From contig CAXGPR010000011.1 in NCBI GenBank assembly GCA_964011675.1, forward strand, positions 1-59,039: a stretch of 59,039 bases of DNA, in the 5' to 3' direction. Below the pieces are notes generated by a model, which worked only from the letters and a program-made list of their open reading frames with translations, searched no databases and was not told the DNA's origin. Made by a program: the position numbers and the translations under genes. Positions 1 to 8,783 of the stretch are shown in pieces (positions within the stretch are counted from its first letter, which is position 1; every line of letters begins with the position of its first letter). Source of the stretch: GCA-2693325 sp964011675. GTDB lineage: Bacteria > Latescibacterota > UBA2968 > UBA8231.

Positions 1-132
1 TTTCCGAACAAGGAGAAAAAGGCGAAAAAGACCTCACTATTCAGCATAACACAGTAAATGATTATTGATGAGTAAGGTCTATGAGGTTTCTGTCGTTCGG
101 AGAAAAAATAATCTACTCAGGCGGCTCGAGCA

Positions 133-897
133 TCAAACATCGCTACGCCAACGAACGATCAGCACCGAGAGCGTCATAGTTAACAGGGACCATCCACCAG
201 CTACAGCCAGCGCGCGCAGAAATTGAATGTTGTATATCAATTCGCTGGGACGAGCGTAAAAAGCCATTCGCAGCACTTCCATCGCATAAGTTACAGGGTT
301 GAAACGCATTACCCACCCCAGCCATTCCGCTGCACCTTCCACTGGAAAAAGAGCTCCTGAAAGTAGCCATAAGGGAATGAAGAAGACACTCATGACAGCG
401 TGGTAGCCAGCGACCGTATCCATAAACCAAGCCACCATAAATCCTAGTCCAGTAAAGCCCAAACCTATGATCACACATAGTGTGATCAGTAGGAAGAGTG
501 AATTTAAAGAGAGCGCTATACCCGCCAGCGGAGCAAAAGCCAAAAAGATAATGGCCTGCAACAGCGCGATCGCCGTGCCACCCATAATTTTTCCTGCCAC
601 AATACTTAGCCTCGAAACCGGAGCGACTAGAACCCCCTGAAGAAAACCCGCTGTGCGGTCTTCGATCAGCGTAATGGTAGAAAAGATCGCGGCAAATAAT
701 AGCAACATAAGGACGATTCCCGGATAGAAGAATTCGCCATATTTCATGGATTCCCCAGGTAGAGAAAATGATTCGGAGAACCCCGACCCCATGAAAAACC
801 AAAATATGAGAGGTTGTGCCAAACTACCGAATAAGCGGGTAGGTTGGCGCAGGAAACGCACAACCTCGCGCCGAGCGAGAACCCAAGTTGCTTTCAA
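133..897 (-). CDS. ABC-2 type transporter permease
   Basis: 254 aa inner-membrane protein with about six hydrophobic segments: one near residues 24-40 and the rest from about residue 58 to the end. It fits the ABC-2 permease family (drug, polysaccharide or Nod-type exporters). The region reading EDRTAGFLQGVLVAPVSR near residues 79-96 is the typical cytoplasmic coupling loop of this family. It is the membrane half of an exporter whose ATPase is the preceding gene; the two reading frames overlap by 4 nt (894-897), so translational coupling is likely. Substrate cannot be told from sequence. Family call is firm, substrate unknown. Confidence 0.9.
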   Translation of the reverse strand: MKATWVLARREVVRFLRQPTRLFGSLAQPLIFWFFMGSGFSESFSLPGESMKYGEFFYPGIVLMLLLFAAIFSTITLIEDRTAGFLQGVLVAPVSRLSIVAGKIMGGTAIALLQAIIFLAFAPLAGIALSLNSLFLLITLCVIIGLGFTGLGFMVAWFMDTVAGYHAVMSVFFIPLWLLSGALFPVEGAAEWLGWVMRFNPVTYAMEVLRMAFYARPSELIYNIQFLRALAVAGGWSLLTMTLSVLIVRWRSDV

Positions 898-1850
898 GAT
901 GCTACCTCCCCACTGACCATAAGACGCTGCCCTGTCAGGTGAACAAATACGTCGTCTAGAGATGGATGAGAGAGTGAAAGATCGTTTATGCAGTGGGAAA
1001 ACTGATTCAACAATGCGTCTATGCTGAATGGCTCTTCAAGCGAGAAAAGCAATGCGCCGTCTACCAAACGGCCCCTGATGCGAAAGACATCTTCAATTTG
1101 GCCAAGCAACTGTTGGGGATCTGACCCCCTGAGCGTTAATACCTGCTTGCCTATAGATCGCTGCAATTCTTCAGGGGGGGCACACTGCAGCAGATCGCCC
1201 TCGTGCATGATCGCAACGCGATCACAGACTGCAGCCTCCATAAGAATGTGAGTGGTAACGAGTACGGTCGTTCCCTCACTCCGCAAATAATTCACTTCAT
1301 TCCAGAATTCCTGCCGAGAGATCGGATCCAGCCCCGTTGTGGGTTCGTCGAGAATAAGGACCTGAGGTTCATGCAACAGCGCTTTGGCTAGCTCAACTCT
1401 ACGAGCCAAACCGCCCGAAAGCGCTTCCACCTTTTCATCAAGCCGATCCTTCAATTTTAAACCCTCTAATAAAGCTTCTATCCTACCATCTATATCTCTT
1501 CTTGCCATGGCATAGAGATGGCCCGTAGCAACGAGGTTTTCTCGAACGCTCATCTTACGATCAAGTGCAGGCTTCTGGAAAACTACCCCCAACAGGCGCC
1601 GCACTGCTTGCGGCTCTTCGAGCAGATCGTGGCCATCAACTTCAACGCTTCCGCAGTCCGCATTTAGGGCCGTGGTGAGTACGCGCAATAAGGTCGATTT
1701 TCCGCTACCATTGGGCCCCAAAAGGGCGAGCATCTCACCCCGTTGAATATCCAGATCGATTTCTCTAAGAGCTTGCCTTGGAGGCGTTTTACCCTTGCCG
1801 GGATACGTGTGTGAGACGCCTACAATGCGAATGAGAGCTTGGGAATTCAA
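894..1850 (-). CDS. ABC transporter ATP-binding protein
   Basis: 318 aa soluble ATPase. Walker A is GPNGSGKST near residues 45-53, the signature is LSGGLARRVEL, Walker B is LILDEPTTGLDP and the switch His lies in TTHILMEA. The last 90 or so residues form an extra C-terminal domain, as in the DrrA/NatA/CcmA-like exporter ATPases. It pairs with the downstream ABC-2 permease, whose start overlaps its stop. The start at 1850 is a TTG with only a weak upstream purine stretch, and I see no better in-frame ATG. Substrate unknown. Confidence 0.92.
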   Translation of the reverse strand: MNSQALIRIVGVSHTYPGKGKTPPRQALREIDLDIQRGEMLALLGPNGSGKSTLLRVLTTALNADCGSVEVDGHDLLEEPQAVRRLLGVVFQKPALDRKMSVRENLVATGHLYAMARRDIDGRIEALLEGLKLKDRLDEKVEALSGGLARRVELAKALLHEPQVLILDEPTTGLDPISRQEFWNEVNYLRSEGTTVLVTTHILMEAAVCDRVAIMHEGDLLQCAPPEELQRSIGKQVLTLRGSDPQQLLGQIEDVFRIRGRLVDGALLFSLEEPFSIDALLNQFSHCINDLSLSHPSLDDVFVHLTGQRLMVSGEVAS

Positions 1851-1899
1851 CGCGCTTTTGCATCCAGAATAAGAGTAGATTTCGGTCCAAGAAAGTAAC

Positions 1900-1916
1900 C
1901 GCTACAACATGTAGCG
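1900..1916 (-). other. Small hairpin downstream of fliS
   Basis: A perfect 7-bp stem with a 3-nt loop (arms 1900-1906 and 1910-1916) lies 31 nt past the fliS stop and 50 nt before the ABC ATPase start. No good T-run follows on either strand, so it is at best a weak terminator or mRNA-end structure. Confidence 0.25.
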
Positions 1917-1947
1917 TCAAGCTCTTATCTGCATAGTTATCAACTAT

Positions 1948-2373
1948 TTAATAGCACCGAACCCGCTTTACTAACTCGTCATCCTCTCTCTGTACTAACG
2001 CAATGTGCTTCCAGGCAGAATACAATCGCACCATGTGTTTGCGAGCCTCTTCAATAGCCTCAACATCTAGCATTGAGTTACCACGGATAAGAAGTTTATA
2101 AACATACATATATAGACGCCGGAGATTACTGGCCAATTCTTGGGATCCCTCTTTCGGTTCTAACACATCCCCTAAGAGCAGAACAATATCCTGAGCCCGA
2201 ACAAGGTATTCTCCTTTCTCAACCATCGCACCCTGTTGAATTGAGTCAACGGCTTTATTCATACAATCGATCGACTTCTCATACAGCTTCAACAGCAAGT
2301 CGGACTTTTCTTGCTGTCCCCAAGCCAAGTTCCCCATCGTTACGACAGCAGACGTAGATTCTTTTTCGACCAT
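1948..2373 (-). CDS. fliS: Flagellar export chaperone FliS-like
   Basis: 141 aa, helical protein. FliS binds the C-terminus of flagellin in the cytoplasm and prevents premature polymerisation before export. Supporting residues are LLLKLYEKSIDCMNKAVDSI near the N-terminus, and LASNLRRLYMYVYKLLIRGN in the middle, the family's most typical stretch (compare NLxRLYxYMxRRLxxAN). The frame is open upstream to 2418. I prefer the ATG at 2373 because GAGGAG lies about 9 nt before it, and the resulting length is close to the usual 125-140 aa. It is divergent from fliM. Identification rests on pattern, not alignment. Confidence 0.78.
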   Translation of the reverse strand: MVEKESTSAVVTMGNLAWGQQEKSDLLLKLYEKSIDCMNKAVDSIQQGAMVEKGEYLVRAQDIVLLLGDVLEPKEGSQELASNLRRLYMYVYKLLIRGNSMLDVEAIEEARKHMVRLYSAWKHIALVQREDDELVKRVRCY

Positions 2374-2505
2374 CCTTGGTCTCTCCTCAATAAGATCCTG
2401 TTGAAATGCACTTATCATGACATAGATTCACAGCACTTAGTATCATATCGGCAAAACGCAGTAATCCATTAGCATCTTCTGAGACCAGCAACCACATAAT
2501 CTCGA

Positions 2506-2534
2506 TTGACACAACTTTCAACATTATCTACTTT
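2506..2534 (+). promoter_or_regulatory. Possible sigma-70-like promoter for fliM
   Basis: TTGACA at 2506-2511, a 17-nt spacer, then TACTTT at 2529-2534, 60 nt before the fliM ATG in the fliS/fliM divergent region. The -35 is perfect, the -10 is weak. No sigma-54 or FliA-type element was recognised here. Confidence 0.3.
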
Positions 2535-2594
2535 TCGCGCAGTAGGCCCTCCCTCTATTGCCCCTTTTTTCAAACTCTTAGGTTCTCTGACACA

Positions 2595-3560
2595 ATGGCT
2601 GATGAACGCACTGGCGACACGCAGAACTCCTTTTCTAACCAAATAGAAACAGGGTTTCAGAGCAGCGTACCCCAATCCTACGATTTTAATCGCCCACAGC
2701 GAGTCAACAAAGACCGATTACGTGTAGTCGAGAACGTTCACGAACAGTTCTCCCAACTATTCTCGTCTACGTTTGCCGCTTCCATGCGCATGGTCGTAGA
2801 TGTCGACCTAGCCTTTGTCGACCAGCCCCTATACAATGAATTCTTACTCTCTCTTCCCACCCCTTGTAGCGCATTCACCTTCACGTTAGAACCCACTGGA
2901 GGTAAAGCGCTACTCTGCCTGAGCCCCGAACTAATTATGGCGATCATCGATCGAACGTTGGGTGGAAAGGGTGTGGGCAATAGCGACGACATGCGCCCCT
3001 TAACCTCCATTGAGCGAAAGATTGTAAACAAATTAGTCAGTAACCTTCTCCGAGACTTTGAGTCCGCTTGGGAAACTCGCTTCCCTCTTGAAGTAACGAA
3101 TGTGGAACTTGAGACGAACCCAGAGTTTATTCAAGCGGCGAACAGCGGTGATCCGACTATTGTTGCCGCATTTGAAGCCCATTCGACAACACTAAACGGC
3201 CTTGTCCACTTGTGCTATCCCGTTTCAACCCTTGAGACGCTCCTGCCGCGTCTTAACAAAAACGATATTAGCCATGCTACAAACCAAGAACACGGAAATT
3301 CGGTAACCGACAGTCGCTCTCTGAGCAAGATGCAAGTCTCCGCACTAGTACAAATCGCCCAAGGCTCTCTGTCTTTGAAGGAAATTGCCGACTTGCAGCA
3401 AGGAGACGTCATTAAACTAGACACCAAAAAGAACGAACATGCGGTCGTGTTTGTAGGCAACCAACCCAAATTTTTTGCTCGCGCAGGTTTGGACGGACGC
3501 CAACGCGCCGCTCAAATCATATCGACCCTTCAAGCAAGCGAAGAAGAACTCTATCGATAG
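2595..3560 (+). CDS. fliM: Flagellar motor switch protein FliM
   Basis: 321 aa, the usual FliM length. FliM sits in the C-ring, binds CheY-P and links FliG to FliN. Recognisable parts are the stretch DRLRVVENVHEQFSQLFSST (about residues 36-55), the CheC-like middle domain with LCLSPELIMAIIDRTLGGKG and LTSIERKIVNKLVSNLLRDFE, and a C-terminal SpoA domain (about residues 245-315) with SLSLKEIADLQQGDVIKLD. The N-terminal CheY-binding peptide (usually LSQxEIDALL) is not obvious; residues 1-30 are polar and atypical. Two unrelated genes follow on the same strand, and no other motor gene is adjacent. Confidence 0.93.
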   Translation: MADERTGDTQNSFSNQIETGFQSSVPQSYDFNRPQRVNKDRLRVVENVHEQFSQLFSSTFAASMRMVVDVDLAFVDQPLYNEFLLSLPTPCSAFTFTLEPTGGKALLCLSPELIMAIIDRTLGGKGVGNSDDMRPLTSIERKIVNKLVSNLLRDFESAWETRFPLEVTNVELETNPEFIQAANSGDPTIVAAFEAHSTTLNGLVHLCYPVSTLETLLPRLNKNDISHATNQEHGNSVTDSRSLSKMQVSALVQIAQGSLSLKEIADLQQGDVIKLDTKKNEHAVVFVGNQPKFFARAGLDGRQRAAQIISTLQASEEELYR

Positions 3561-3579
3561 AATAGCCCAAGGAGCGGCT

Positions 3580-4092
3580 TTGTGTCCCTTGTCTATGGCC
3601 AATTTTAACCAACGTCTCTACTCAGCTCGCCCATTTCTTAGCAGCTGCTTTACCGCTGGGTTTATCATCGCTTTATGGAACCCCGCACCGCGCTTTGTCT
3701 TTACCTTCGCCATTGGGTTGATTGCGGGAATGTTGATTCTCGGCCCCCAGGTGGCTGCGGCTCTTTACGCCCTGCGCATAAGAAAATTCTGGAATGGCAA
3801 TCTTCGCTGGCCCGTTTGTATCGTTGCCACAGTATCAACCGTCTTGCTACTGGACTATTTGCTGCGGTGGTCCCAGCCCCAATTTTGGATTGCCATATCG
3901 ACAGCTCTGATCGGGACTACCATAGGTCATGACGCTACGCTGGCCGCCTTAGAACTGCGGTCTGACTCACATTTTGACCTACGAATGGTCGCAATTTTCC
4001 CCCTTCTCATAGGCCTTGCTGTTATTGCGGGCTACAGCAGCTTGGGATTTCTCTCCGGTATGTTTACATTCGTATCTTCCGCGCTAGGCTAA
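3580..4092 (+). CDS. Small membrane protein of unknown function
   Basis: About 165-170 aa with four predicted membrane segments and no family I recognise. The frame is open back to 3475 inside fliM, but coding overlap is unlikely. AAGGAG at 3569-3574 lies 5 nt before an in-frame TTG at 3580, while the first convenient ATG is at 3595, 20 nt away. I therefore list the TTG start, and the ATG remains possible. It sits between fliM (stop at 3560) and the ARPP-1-like gene (start 4099, 6 nt after this stop), so the three probably form one transcript. It has no charged catalytic pattern and could be a structural or assembly protein. Confidence 0.65.
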   Translation: MCPLSMANFNQRLYSARPFLSSCFTAGFIIALWNPAPRFVFTFAIGLIAGMLILGPQVAAALYALRIRKFWNGNLRWPVCIVATVSTVLLLDYLLRWSQPQFWIAISTALIGTTIGHDATLAALELRSDSHFDLRMVAIFPLLIGLAVIAGYSSLGFLSGMFTFVSSALG

Positions 4093-4098
4093 GTTTTT

Positions 4099-5316
4099 AT
4101 GAGTCTAGCCCTCTCCAAGATTCTATCCAAGCATTTTGGACAGTTAGTGATTGGTCCTCCCCAATATGAACGTCATGGCAAGTTAGATACCATGGCAATC
4201 TACCCACTTTTCCCAACTCAGCTATCGCCAGATCCGCCTGAAATTCTCACGCTGTCCGAAGCCCTACGGCGCGGGATGCAGCTACAAGATACGGGGATTA
4301 TCAATCGAGTCCACGTTGAAAACCCGCTACCGAGCTCCGTGTTGGCCGGAGAATCTGAGCTTTTAATGGGCGAAACCCAGCAGCGCTCTGTACAGTTTAG
4401 CTGCCTCTTACCTTCTCAAAAAAAATCTTCTCTTCGGGTAAACTGTGTCGAAGAAGGTCAACCAACCGTGCCGCAGGCCTCTTTTATCGGAGCCGATGCC
4501 TGTCCCTGGTCCGTGCGAACTTATAAAATCGAACAGCTAGCGCACAGCGGCGAACCCCAACAATACTGGGTTTGGGAACAAATAAAAACTTATCTGGCCG
4601 AAGCGAACTCTAACACCTCCACTCGCGAGATAGGCGCGGTATTTCAAAAGCACGACAACCAGCTCCAAACGCTGAGTGACGCATTTCCACATCAAGCCGG
4701 ACAAGTTGGCGCGATTTGCACTGTTGGTTCAAACCTTTTCCTAGAATTATTCAGCGATCCCGAACTGTTTGAAGATCGCCACGAGCAGATTATCCGTAGC
4801 GCAATGATAGAGGCTTTTGTGCGTCCACCTGAAGGCGTTGTTCCTCCAGAATCCATCGGCGCCTTTTTAAACCAAATTGCGCACGTTAGCCAGCACAGTA
4901 GAATCATGAGCAGCCGATCCCTTAAAGAAGACAGCCGCTCTATGGCATTCTCCAGATCAGGTATTAACGGGCAGGTCCTAATCGATCAAAACAGACTAAT
5001 TCATCTTTCTGCCCATCAAAAATGCCCCGGCCGAAGCTGTCCTCTGGCAGAACTTAGGGCAAGCTTTGACAAAGCCAAGCGAACCTGGTCGCAACGACGT
5101 CCTCCTTCTATGGATAACGTTGAAAAGACTTATGCCCGCCGCCGCCAGCGCTACAGCGTGTTTAAAGCATCTTTACGCAATCAGCCCACGCAAATCAATC
5201 AGCCATCCACTACCCACCCGGCCCAGAAAGATAATACGACAAAGGACACAAATAGACCGCAACCACTTAGCCCCGCCCTCCGGGATTTTTTTGTAGCCCT
5301 CTTCACTAGAAACTAA
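4099..5316 (+). CDS. ARPP-1-like (DUF6569-type) protein
   Basis: 405 aa cytoplasmic protein. The N-terminal 230 or so residues resemble the ARPP-1 domain: 'AIYPLF' near residue 33, then 'ILTLSEALRRGMQLQDTG', a 'VLAGESELLMGETQQR' block and 'VNCVEEGQP'. In that family the blocks read TLxEAL, LLxxGEELxGAxQNR and CVExGRW. The family is of unknown activity. The C-terminal third is low-complexity and polar (many Gln, Thr, Asn, Pro), with a basic stretch around residues 325-355. The gene follows a small membrane protein by 6 nt in the fliM transcript. A Cys-x4-Cys (CPGRSC) lies near residue 310. Function unknown; the domain resemblance is from memory. Confidence 0.6.
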   Translation: MSLALSKILSKHFGQLVIGPPQYERHGKLDTMAIYPLFPTQLSPDPPEILTLSEALRRGMQLQDTGIINRVHVENPLPSSVLAGESELLMGETQQRSVQFSCLLPSQKKSSLRVNCVEEGQPTVPQASFIGADACPWSVRTYKIEQLAHSGEPQQYWVWEQIKTYLAEANSNTSTREIGAVFQKHDNQLQTLSDAFPHQAGQVGAICTVGSNLFLELFSDPELFEDRHEQIIRSAMIEAFVRPPEGVVPPESIGAFLNQIAHVSQHSRIMSSRSLKEDSRSMAFSRSGINGQVLIDQNRLIHLSAHQKCPGRSCPLAELRASFDKAKRTWSQRRPPSMDNVEKTYARRRQRYSVFKASLRNQPTQINQPSTTHPAQKDNTTKDTNRPQPLSPALRDFFVALFTRN

Positions 5317-5384
5317 GCTTGACCTGCAGTATTTGTTGATGATCTGAAACATTTGCATCTCAATCATTTATAGAAAAGTCTACC

Positions 5385-6392
5385 ATGCTACGCTTCACCT
5401 TTTCTTTACTGGTCTTCCTGTTAATTACGATCGCTGGCACGGCTGTAACCTTATTGTATTACAGTCAACCAACCGGCTTGCAGTCCCCGCGCACCATCAC
5501 TATTCCCAAAGGGATTAGCGCCCGTGCCATTGGCATCATGCTCGAGCAGGAAGGGATCATACGCAGCGGCCGTATTTTTTCATGGACAGTGCGTCTACAA
5601 GGCCTCTCGCACAGACTTGAAGCGGGCACCTACCAACTCGATGGTCAACAGGATTTACTTAGCACCGTTCAACTGCTGCTTAAAGCTCCGCAGCGAATGC
5701 TTAAGGCAACGATTCCAGAAGGACTCACCCGCCACGAAACGGCAGGAGTTCTTGCCCGCCAGGGAATCGTCGATTCTACGCGCTTTGTACAACTGAGTGA
5801 AGACCGAACCTTTACCGCTCGCTTGGGTATTGATAAGCCGACCTTAGAGGGTTATCTGTTTCCTGAAACCTATTTTTTTTCAATGGAGTCCAATGAAGAA
5901 GTAGTTATCCAGCGCATGGTAAAGCATTTTCACCAAACCTTGAACAACGACGCCCTTGCTCGCCTTGATTCAATAGGTCTTAACTTACACCAGGCGGTAA
6001 CGCTCGCCTCCATCGTAGAGCGGGAAGCTAAGGCTGCCAGTGAGCGTCCTCTCATTGCAGGCGTTTTTCTACGCCGCCTGTCTCTCAATCGCCGCCTTGA
6101 GTCATGTGCAACAGTAGAATACGCACTGGGCGTCCACAAAAAGCGTCTGACAAATGCCGACCTACGAGTCAAATCTCCGTTTAACACTTATCGCCACCGC
6201 GGTCTACCCCCTGCTCCAATCGGCAGCCCGGGAAAGGCAGCCCTTTACGCTTCGCTCTATCCAGAAAAAACCGAGTATCTTTACTTTGTGGCACGAGGCG
6301 ATGGCACCCATATATTCAGCCGCACGAACGTCGAACACGAGGCTGCAAAACGACAATTAAAGCAGCTCGAAAAGAGCAGGAAGCTGAACTGA
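5385..6392 (+). CDS. mltG: Endolytic murein transglycosylase MltG
   Basis: 335 aa. MltG cleaves nascent glycan strands at the inner membrane and limits peptidoglycan strand length. One N-terminal membrane segment (residues 4-27) is followed by a LysM-like subdomain (TITIPKGISARAIGIMLEQ) and the YceG domain with GYLFPETYFF and ASIVEREA. The Glu in ASIVE, residue 212, aligns with the catalytic Glu of the family. 'SPFNTYRHRGLPPAPIGSPG' near residue 265 is the family's strongest signature. It is followed 92 nt later by the helicase gene on the same strand. Confidence 0.95.
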   Translation: MLRFTFSLLVFLLITIAGTAVTLLYYSQPTGLQSPRTITIPKGISARAIGIMLEQEGIIRSGRIFSWTVRLQGLSHRLEAGTYQLDGQQDLLSTVQLLLKAPQRMLKATIPEGLTRHETAGVLARQGIVDSTRFVQLSEDRTFTARLGIDKPTLEGYLFPETYFFSMESNEEVVIQRMVKHFHQTLNNDALARLDSIGLNLHQAVTLASIVEREAKAASERPLIAGVFLRRLSLNRRLESCATVEYALGVHKKRLTNADLRVKSPFNTYRHRGLPPAPIGSPGKAALYASLYPEKTEYLYFVARGDGTHIFSRTNVEHEAAKRQLKQLEKSRKLN

Positions 6393-6484
6393 TACGCTTG
6401 ACTCTTCGCTGCACAAACAATTATATATAGCAAATTCCCACCATTCAACAATTCCTATCTCCCGCGATTTGATCAGGCCATACT

Positions 6485-8782
6485 ATGTCGATTCTCGAAC
6501 AACTTAATCCAGACCAACGCAAAGCAGCAGCGGCCACACAAGGCCCCGTCCTTATACTAGCCGGTGCGGGATCGGGCAAAACGCGGGTGCTTACCTATCG
6601 AATCGCACATCTGATACAAGAGCAATGCGTTACCCCCTGGAATATCCTAGCCGTCACGTTCACCAACAAAGCAGCCGGTGAAATGCGGGAGCGGGTAGAG
6701 CACTTGGTAGGTGAAATAGCAAATGATATTTGGATCGGCACATTCCATTCAATCTGTGCACGCTTACTCCGATACGAAGCGGAGCATTTTGGCTTAGATC
6801 GCAGCTTCAGCATTTACGATGAAGACGATCGACGAGCAGCGATGCGCCGAGTCTTTGAGGCCTATAATATCAATGACAAAGACCTGACGCCGCGCTCAGT
6901 TATCGCCCAGATAAGCCGGGCCAAAAATGCGATGGTCGATCCAATGGCCTTTGCCACCGAAGCGGGTGAATCAGCCAATAAAAAGCTGATCGCCGACCTT
7001 TACACTGCCTACGAGGCGGATCTGCGCCGGAACAATGCGCTGGATTTTGACGATTTATTGGTTGAGACTGTGCGCCAATTCGATAATCATCCTAGCGTCC
7101 TAGAGAAATACCAGCAGCGCTTTCACTATGCTCACGTAGATGAGTATCAGGATACCAATCGCCCGCAGTACATGCTGTGTAAGCAGTTGACGGCCCACCA
7201 TCGCAACCTCTGCGTCGTAGGTGACGACGACCAGTCAATCTACCAATTCCGTGGAGCCGACCTTCGCAACATACTCGACTTTGAGCGCGATTACCCCGAT
7301 GCACAAACCGTCAGACTAGAGCAAAATTACCGTTCCACTAAGCGCATTTTAGAAGCCGCAAACCAAATTATATCCAACAACAAAGACCGCAAGGGAAAAG
7401 CGCTTTGGACAGATGGAGATGAAGGGCATCTAATCGAACTAGTCCAGTGCGATACCGACCGGCGAGAAGCGAAATTTGTAGTCGAGTCGCTACGTCAACT
7501 GACCGGTTCGGGTGGCTACGCACCAGGCGATGCTGCCATACTTTACCGAACCAATGCCCAGTCTCGCGCCCTAGAAGAGGAGTTGCAACGGTCCGGCCTG
7601 CGCTACGTCATCGTCGGTAGTATTCGCTTTTATGAACGCCGCGAAATAAAAGACATGCTGACATATTTACGCCTCTTAGCCAACCCCTCAGACGATGTTG
7701 GCCTGCGGCGGGTTATCAACGTTCCCCGGCGCGGTATAGGCGATACTTCACTTGATTATGTGCAGCGCCATGCTCTTAACAACGGTTTAAGCCTCTACGC
7801 GGCCATTGGTCAACTCGATTCCATAGAAGGGCTCAATACTCGCGCCAAAAAGCAAATCGCGATCTTCAGATGCATCATGGAAGAGCTTTCTGCAGTCCGT
7901 AAAAGCGCAGGCCTAGCCGAACTCGGCCAGCTAGTATTTGAACAGAGCGGCTATTTGCAAATGCTCCGCGATGAGAATAGTCCAGAAGCGCAAATGCGCG
8001 AGGAAAACGTCGAACAGCTTATCGCCTTTATGACCGAGTTTTCTGACACGCGGGAAGAAGCCACGCTCCAAAAGTTTCTGGAGGAAATAGCCCTCATGTC
8101 GCCCATGGACGAAACGGAGGGTAACGGCAATGCCATCACTCTGATGACTCTTCACAGCGCCAAGGGATTAGAGTATCCAATCGTCTTTATGTGCGGAATG
8201 GAGGAAAACCTATTCCCGACGGCCCGAACAGTTGAAGAGAGTCGCCTCAACCCCCAGGCCATAGAAGAAGAGCGACGCCTCTGCTATGTCGGTATAACCC
8301 GGGCCCGCGAACGGCTTTACTTAACCTATACCAATCGACGCTATGCCTACGGCAATATGATAGACTGTGAACCATCACGCTTCTTACAGGAAATTCCAGA
8401 CGAGCTGTTTACAGTCAAGCGTGAGGTTGTTGATTTTAATCCGCGGACGAGACAGCCGGGACAGTCTCGTTTTAATAAAACCTCCCAACGCGGAAGTCAG
8501 CAACCGGGCTCCCCAAGGCGCAAAAAGATAGTGGAGAAGAAGAATCCAAAAGGAGTTCACTACGATTGGGACACGCCCCAGCACCCTACCGGAGACCTAT
8601 TTTCCGATTTAGTTGACCAAGACGACTTTTTAGCGGTGGGCCAATGGGTTCGACATGCATCTTGGGGTAAGGGACAAATCGTTGCCCGAGACGGCCAGGG
8701 AGAAAACATGAAGCTCTCAATTCGATTTGGACCACACGTAAAAAAAGTCGCCGTAGCCTTTGCCCAATTGGAACCAGCCTAA
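6485..8782 (+). CDS. pcrA: UvrD/PcrA-type DNA helicase
   Basis: 765 aa superfamily 1A 3'-5' helicase for repair and replication restart. Walker A is AGAGSGKT near residue 27; motif Ia is AVTFTNKAAGEM; motif II is VDEYQDTN; motif III is GDDDQSIYQFRGAD; motif IV is LEQNYRST; motif V is TLHSAKGLEYPIVF; motif VI is YVGITRARERLY. The C-terminus is basic and then ends in a small Tudor-like fold (VRHASWGKGQIVARDG), as in PcrA/UvrD of many phyla. Length is normal. It probably shares a transcript with mltG and with the nucleotidyltransferase that begins 2 nt after its stop. Confidence 0.95.
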   Translation: MSILEQLNPDQRKAAAATQGPVLILAGAGSGKTRVLTYRIAHLIQEQCVTPWNILAVTFTNKAAGEMRERVEHLVGEIANDIWIGTFHSICARLLRYEAEHFGLDRSFSIYDEDDRRAAMRRVFEAYNINDKDLTPRSVIAQISRAKNAMVDPMAFATEAGESANKKLIADLYTAYEADLRRNNALDFDDLLVETVRQFDNHPSVLEKYQQRFHYAHVDEYQDTNRPQYMLCKQLTAHHRNLCVVGDDDQSIYQFRGADLRNILDFERDYPDAQTVRLEQNYRSTKRILEAANQIISNNKDRKGKALWTDGDEGHLIELVQCDTDRREAKFVVESLRQLTGSGGYAPGDAAILYRTNAQSRALEEELQRSGLRYVIVGSIRFYERREIKDMLTYLRLLANPSDDVGLRRVINVPRRGIGDTSLDYVQRHALNNGLSLYAAIGQLDSIEGLNTRAKKQIAIFRCIMEELSAVRKSAGLAELGQLVFEQSGYLQMLRDENSPEAQMREENVEQLIAFMTEFSDTREEATLQKFLEEIALMSPMDETEGNGNAITLMTLHSAKGLEYPIVFMCGMEENLFPTARTVEESRLNPQAIEEERRLCYVGITRARERLYLTYTNRRYAYGNMIDCEPSRFLQEIPDELFTVKREVVDFNPRTRQPGQSRFNKTSQRGSQQPGSPRRKKIVEKKNPKGVHYDWDTPQHPTGDLFSDLVDQDDFLAVGQWVRHASWGKGQIVARDGQGENMKLSIRFGPHVKKVAVAFAQLEPA

Positions 8783-8783
8783 C

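Noticed and set aside
3475..3594. Long start of the small membrane protein inside fliM
   Set aside because: It would overlap the SpoA domain of fliM by more than 80 nt; a Shine-Dalgarno after the fliM stop supports a later start.
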